Part shown: piece by piece, positions 4,374 through 6,467 of the stretch | Numbering within the stretch: the first letter of the stretch is position 1 | Layout of the letters: every line of letters starts with the position of its first letter | From: JADFDG01 sp965232985 | GTDB lineage: Bacteria; Pseudomonadota; Gammaproteobacteria; Pseudomonadales; JADFDG01 | Reading direction: 5' to 3' | Length of the DNA: 6,467 nucleotides | Assembly: GCA_965232985.1 (NCBI GenBank) | Contig: CBDDRC010000033.1 | Coordinates: 1-6,467 of the forward strand | Made by a program: the position numbers and the translations under genes | The notes under the pieces: model-generated | The model's input: only the letters and a program-made list of their open reading frames with translations | What the model was told of the DNA's origin: nothing | Database searches by the model: none

Positions 4374-6467
4374 ATGCTTGCCAGTCTGTTCAAGACGATT
4401 TTCGGCACCAAAAACGCGCGCGAAATCAAACGAATCAGTCGCTACATTGAGGCCGTCAACGGCCACGAGGCAGCGTTAAAGCCGCTCAGTGATGAGCAGT
4501 TGCGAGGCAAGACGGATGAATTCCGGGCGCGGCTCGCGGCGGGCGCCGCACTCGACAGCCTGATTCCCGAAGCGTTTGCCGTGGTGCGCGAGGCCGCGCA
4601 TCGCACCCTCGGTTTGCGTCACCATGACGTGCAGTTGATCGGCGGCATCGTGTTGCACGAAGGCCGCATTGCCGAGATGCGTACCGGTGAGGGCAAGACG
4701 CTGGTGGCAACCTTGGCTGCATACCTTAACGCGCTGCCCGGCAAGGGTGTGCACGTCGTGACGGTGAACGACTATCTCGCGCAGCGCGATGCCAACTGGA
4801 TGGGGCCGGTTTACCAGTTCCTTGGCCTTTCCGTCGGCGTGATTCTCTCGCAGCAGGATCAGGCCGCCAAACGTGTGGCCTACGCTGCCGACATCACCTA
4901 CGGTACCAACAACGAATACGGCTTCGATTACCTGCGCGACAACATGGCGTTGTCGCGCGACGAGCGAGTGCAGCGCGAGCTCAACTACGCGATCATCGAC
5001 GAAGTCGATTCGATTCTGATCGACGAAGCCCGCACGCCACTGATCATTTCCGGCCCGAGCGCGGACAGTTCGGCAATGTATCGCCAGATCAATGAATTGA
5101 TCCCGATACTGCGCAAGCAGGAAAACAAGGATGTGGTGGTCAAAGGCGATTTTCTGATCGACGAGAAAGCCCGTCAGATCGAACTTACCGAGGAAGGCCA
5201 TCGTCTGGTCGAGGACATGTTGGTCAAGGCCGGTCTATTGCAGGCCGGCGATAGCCTGTATGCAGCACAGCACCTGCATCTGTTGCATCACGTCCACGTC
5301 GCACTCAAGGCGCACCATCTGTTTCAGTGTGACGTCGAATACATCGTGCAGGACAAACAGGTTGTTATCGTTGATGAGCACACCGGTCGGACAATGCCTG
5401 GTCGTCGCTGGTCGGATGGCATCCACCAGGCGGTGGAAGCGAAGGAAGGCGTGCCGGTACGCAACGAGAACCAGACACTGGCCTCGACGACATTCCAGAA
5501 TTATTTCCGCATTTACAGCAAGCTCGCCGGCATGACTGGTACGGCCGACACCGAAGCGGCGGAATTTCGTCAGATTTACGGCCTTGATGTGGTGGTGGTA
5601 CCGACGCACAAGCCGATGATTCGCGAGGATCTCAACGATCTCGTCTTCCTGTCTGTGCAGGAGAAGTACGAGGCGATCGTCGGCGCCATTCGCGAGATCA
5701 ACGCCAAGGGCGCGCCGGTTCTCGTCGGCACGGCCAGCATCGAAACTTCCGAATTGCTGTCGGCGTTTCTCAAGAAAGAAAATATTCCGCATGCGGTACT
5801 GAATGCAAAATACCATGCCCAGGAAGCGGAAATTATTACCCAGGCCGGCCGTATCGGTGCCGTTACCATCGCCACCAACATGGCAGGCCGTGGCACCGAC
5901 ATCGTGCTCGGTGGCAATTGGCAGGCAGAAATTGCGAAACTCGGGGATGTGACGCCAGAACACAGGGCGCAGTTGAAGGCGGAATGGCAGAAACGTCACG
6001 ATCAGGTGCTGGCTGCGGGCGGCTTGCATATCATCGGCAGTGAACGGCACGAATCCCGGCGAATCGACAATCAGTTGCGCGGTCGTTCCGGTCGTCAGGG
6101 CGATCCGGGTATGACCCGCTTCTACCTGTCGCTGGAAGATTCGTTGATGCGCCGCTTCGCGGGCGATACCGTTCGCAACATGATGCAGCGCCTTGGCATG
6201 GAGAAAGGGGAGGCGATCGAACACCGATGGGTATCGCGCGCCATCGAGAACGCACAACGCAAGGTTGAAGCGCACAACTTCGATATTCGCAAGCAATTGC
6301 TCGAATACGATGATATCGCCAACGATCAGCGCCGGGTTGTGTACCACCAGCGCCATGAGTTGCTCGAGTCCGACGATGTCAAGGACAGTGTCGATGCAAT
6401 GCGCGAGGACGTGCTGGGCGAAATCATCGCGCTATACATCCCGCCGCAGAGCATGGAGGAAATGTGG
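4374..6467 (+). CDS. secA: Preprotein translocase ATPase SecA, N-terminal 698 residues (3' end outside window)
   Basis: SecA is the motor ATPase that pushes unfolded preproteins through the SecYEG channel. The ATG is well bounded: an in-frame TGA lies 6 bases upstream, and MLASLFKTIFG matches the conserved start. No stop occurs before the window ends at a codon boundary, about 200 residues short of the usual 900. Visible parts: Walker A MRTGEGKT (102-109, Lys108), the TYGTNNEYGFDYLRDNM block (175-191), DEVD Walker B (209-212) with ILIDEARTPLIISGP, the preprotein cross-linking domain (about 220-375), EYIVQDKQVVIVDEHTGR joining back to NBD1, NBD2 with TNMAGRGTD (501-509) and QLRGRSGRQGD (567-577), and the start of the helical scaffold (LLEYDDIANDQRR). 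The C-terminal zinc-binding tail is not in view. The Shine-Dalgarno is weak (GAG at 4362-4364). No key residue is missing. Confidence 0.99.
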   Translation, partial: MLASLFKTIFGTKNAREIKRISRYIEAVNGHEAALKPLSDEQLRGKTDEFRARLAAGAALDSLIPEAFAVVREAAHRTLGLRHHDVQLIGGIVLHEGRIAEMRTGEGKTLVATLAAYLNALPGKGVHVVTVNDYLAQRDANWMGPVYQFLGLSVGVILSQQDQAAKRVAYAADITYGTNNEYGFDYLRDNMALSRDERVQRELNYAIIDEVDSILIDEARTPLIISGPSADSSAMYRQINELIPILRKQENKDVVVKGDFLIDEKARQIELTEEGHRLVEDMLVKAGLLQAGDSLYAAQHLHLLHHVHVALKAHHLFQCDVEYIVQDKQVVIVDEHTGRTMPGRRWSDGIHQAVEAKEGVPVRNENQTLASTTFQNYFRIYSKLAGMTGTADTEAAEFRQIYGLDVVVVPTHKPMIREDLNDLVFLSVQEKYEAIVGAIREINAKGAPVLVGTASIETSELLSAFLKKENIPHAVLNAKYHAQEAEIITQAGRIGAVTIATNMAGRGTDIVLGGNWQAEIAKLGDVTPEHRAQLKAEWQKRHDQVLAAGGLHIIGSERHESRRIDNQLRGRSGRQGDPGMTRFYLSLEDSLMRRFAGDTVRNMMQRLGMEKGEAIEHRWVSRAIENAQRKVEAHNFDIRKQLLEYDDIANDQRRVVYHQRHELLESDDVKDSVDAMREDVLGEIIALYIPPQSMEEMW

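Noticed and set aside
5235..6356. Long minus-strand open frame (373 codons) opposite secA, with others opposite secA (4476-5201), ftsZ (262-858 and 543-1436) and ftsZ-lpxC (1595-2581)
   Set aside because: Their products show no family features, are rich in His/Arg/Ala as expected from reversed GC-rich coding DNA, and lie opposite strongly conserved genes. They are reading-frame shadows.
1..6467. Mobile elements, CRISPR arrays, tRNA or rRNA genes, toxin-antitoxin or defence systems
   Set aside because: Looked for and not seen. Nearly all the DNA is explained by six conserved housekeeping genes in a common gammaproteobacterial order, with no spaced direct repeats, transposase motifs or composition breaks.

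Overview
The window is a housekeeping segment of a gammaproteobacterial chromosome: the distal end of the dcw (division and cell wall) cluster running into secA. The order is ftsA (C-terminal end only), ftsZ, lpxC, a convergent dciA/DUF721 gene, a membrane-anchored M23 peptidase gene, and secA (N-terminal 698 codons). This order, the FtsZ tail ending in DFLDIPAFLRRQAD, and LpxC and SecA sequences that align closely with the E. coli proteins as I remember them all point to Gammaproteobacteria. The M23 gene sits where enteric bacteria carry secM, so the source is probably a non-enteric lineage. I cannot name the genus. The DNA is GC-rich and coding-dense, with no sign of mobile DNA, CRISPR, tRNA or rRNA.

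Layout. At 2-265 is the end of ftsA, the FtsZ membrane tether. A 116-base gap carries a strong Shine-Dalgarno for ftsZ (382-1590). A 160-base gap then holds a good extended -10 promoter candidate and an AT-rich hairpin ahead of lpxC (1751-2665). lpxC and the minus-strand dciA (2707-3240) converge over 41 bases that contain an inverted repeat. dciA and the plus-strand M23 gene (3276-4235) diverge with only 35 bases between start codons. The 138 bases before secA (4374 to the window end) hold a -10-like promoter candidate, a very stable GC hairpin and a 16-codon open frame ending 6 bases before the secA start.

How the genes relate. FtsA and FtsZ form the cytokinetic ring. LpxC makes the committed step of lipid A synthesis, so outer-membrane production sits next to division. 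The M23 protein is probably an inner-membrane-anchored periplasmic murein endopeptidase. SecA drives export of envelope proteins. DciA, on the other strand, belongs to replication, as loader or helper of the DnaB helicase.

I found no clearly new multi-gene system. The most interesting unexplained structure is the secA leader: a mini-ORF whose body contains a 10-bp hairpin and whose stop codon lies over the secA ribosome-binding region, suggesting translational coupling or attenuation. There is no stretch over 300 bases without a gene.
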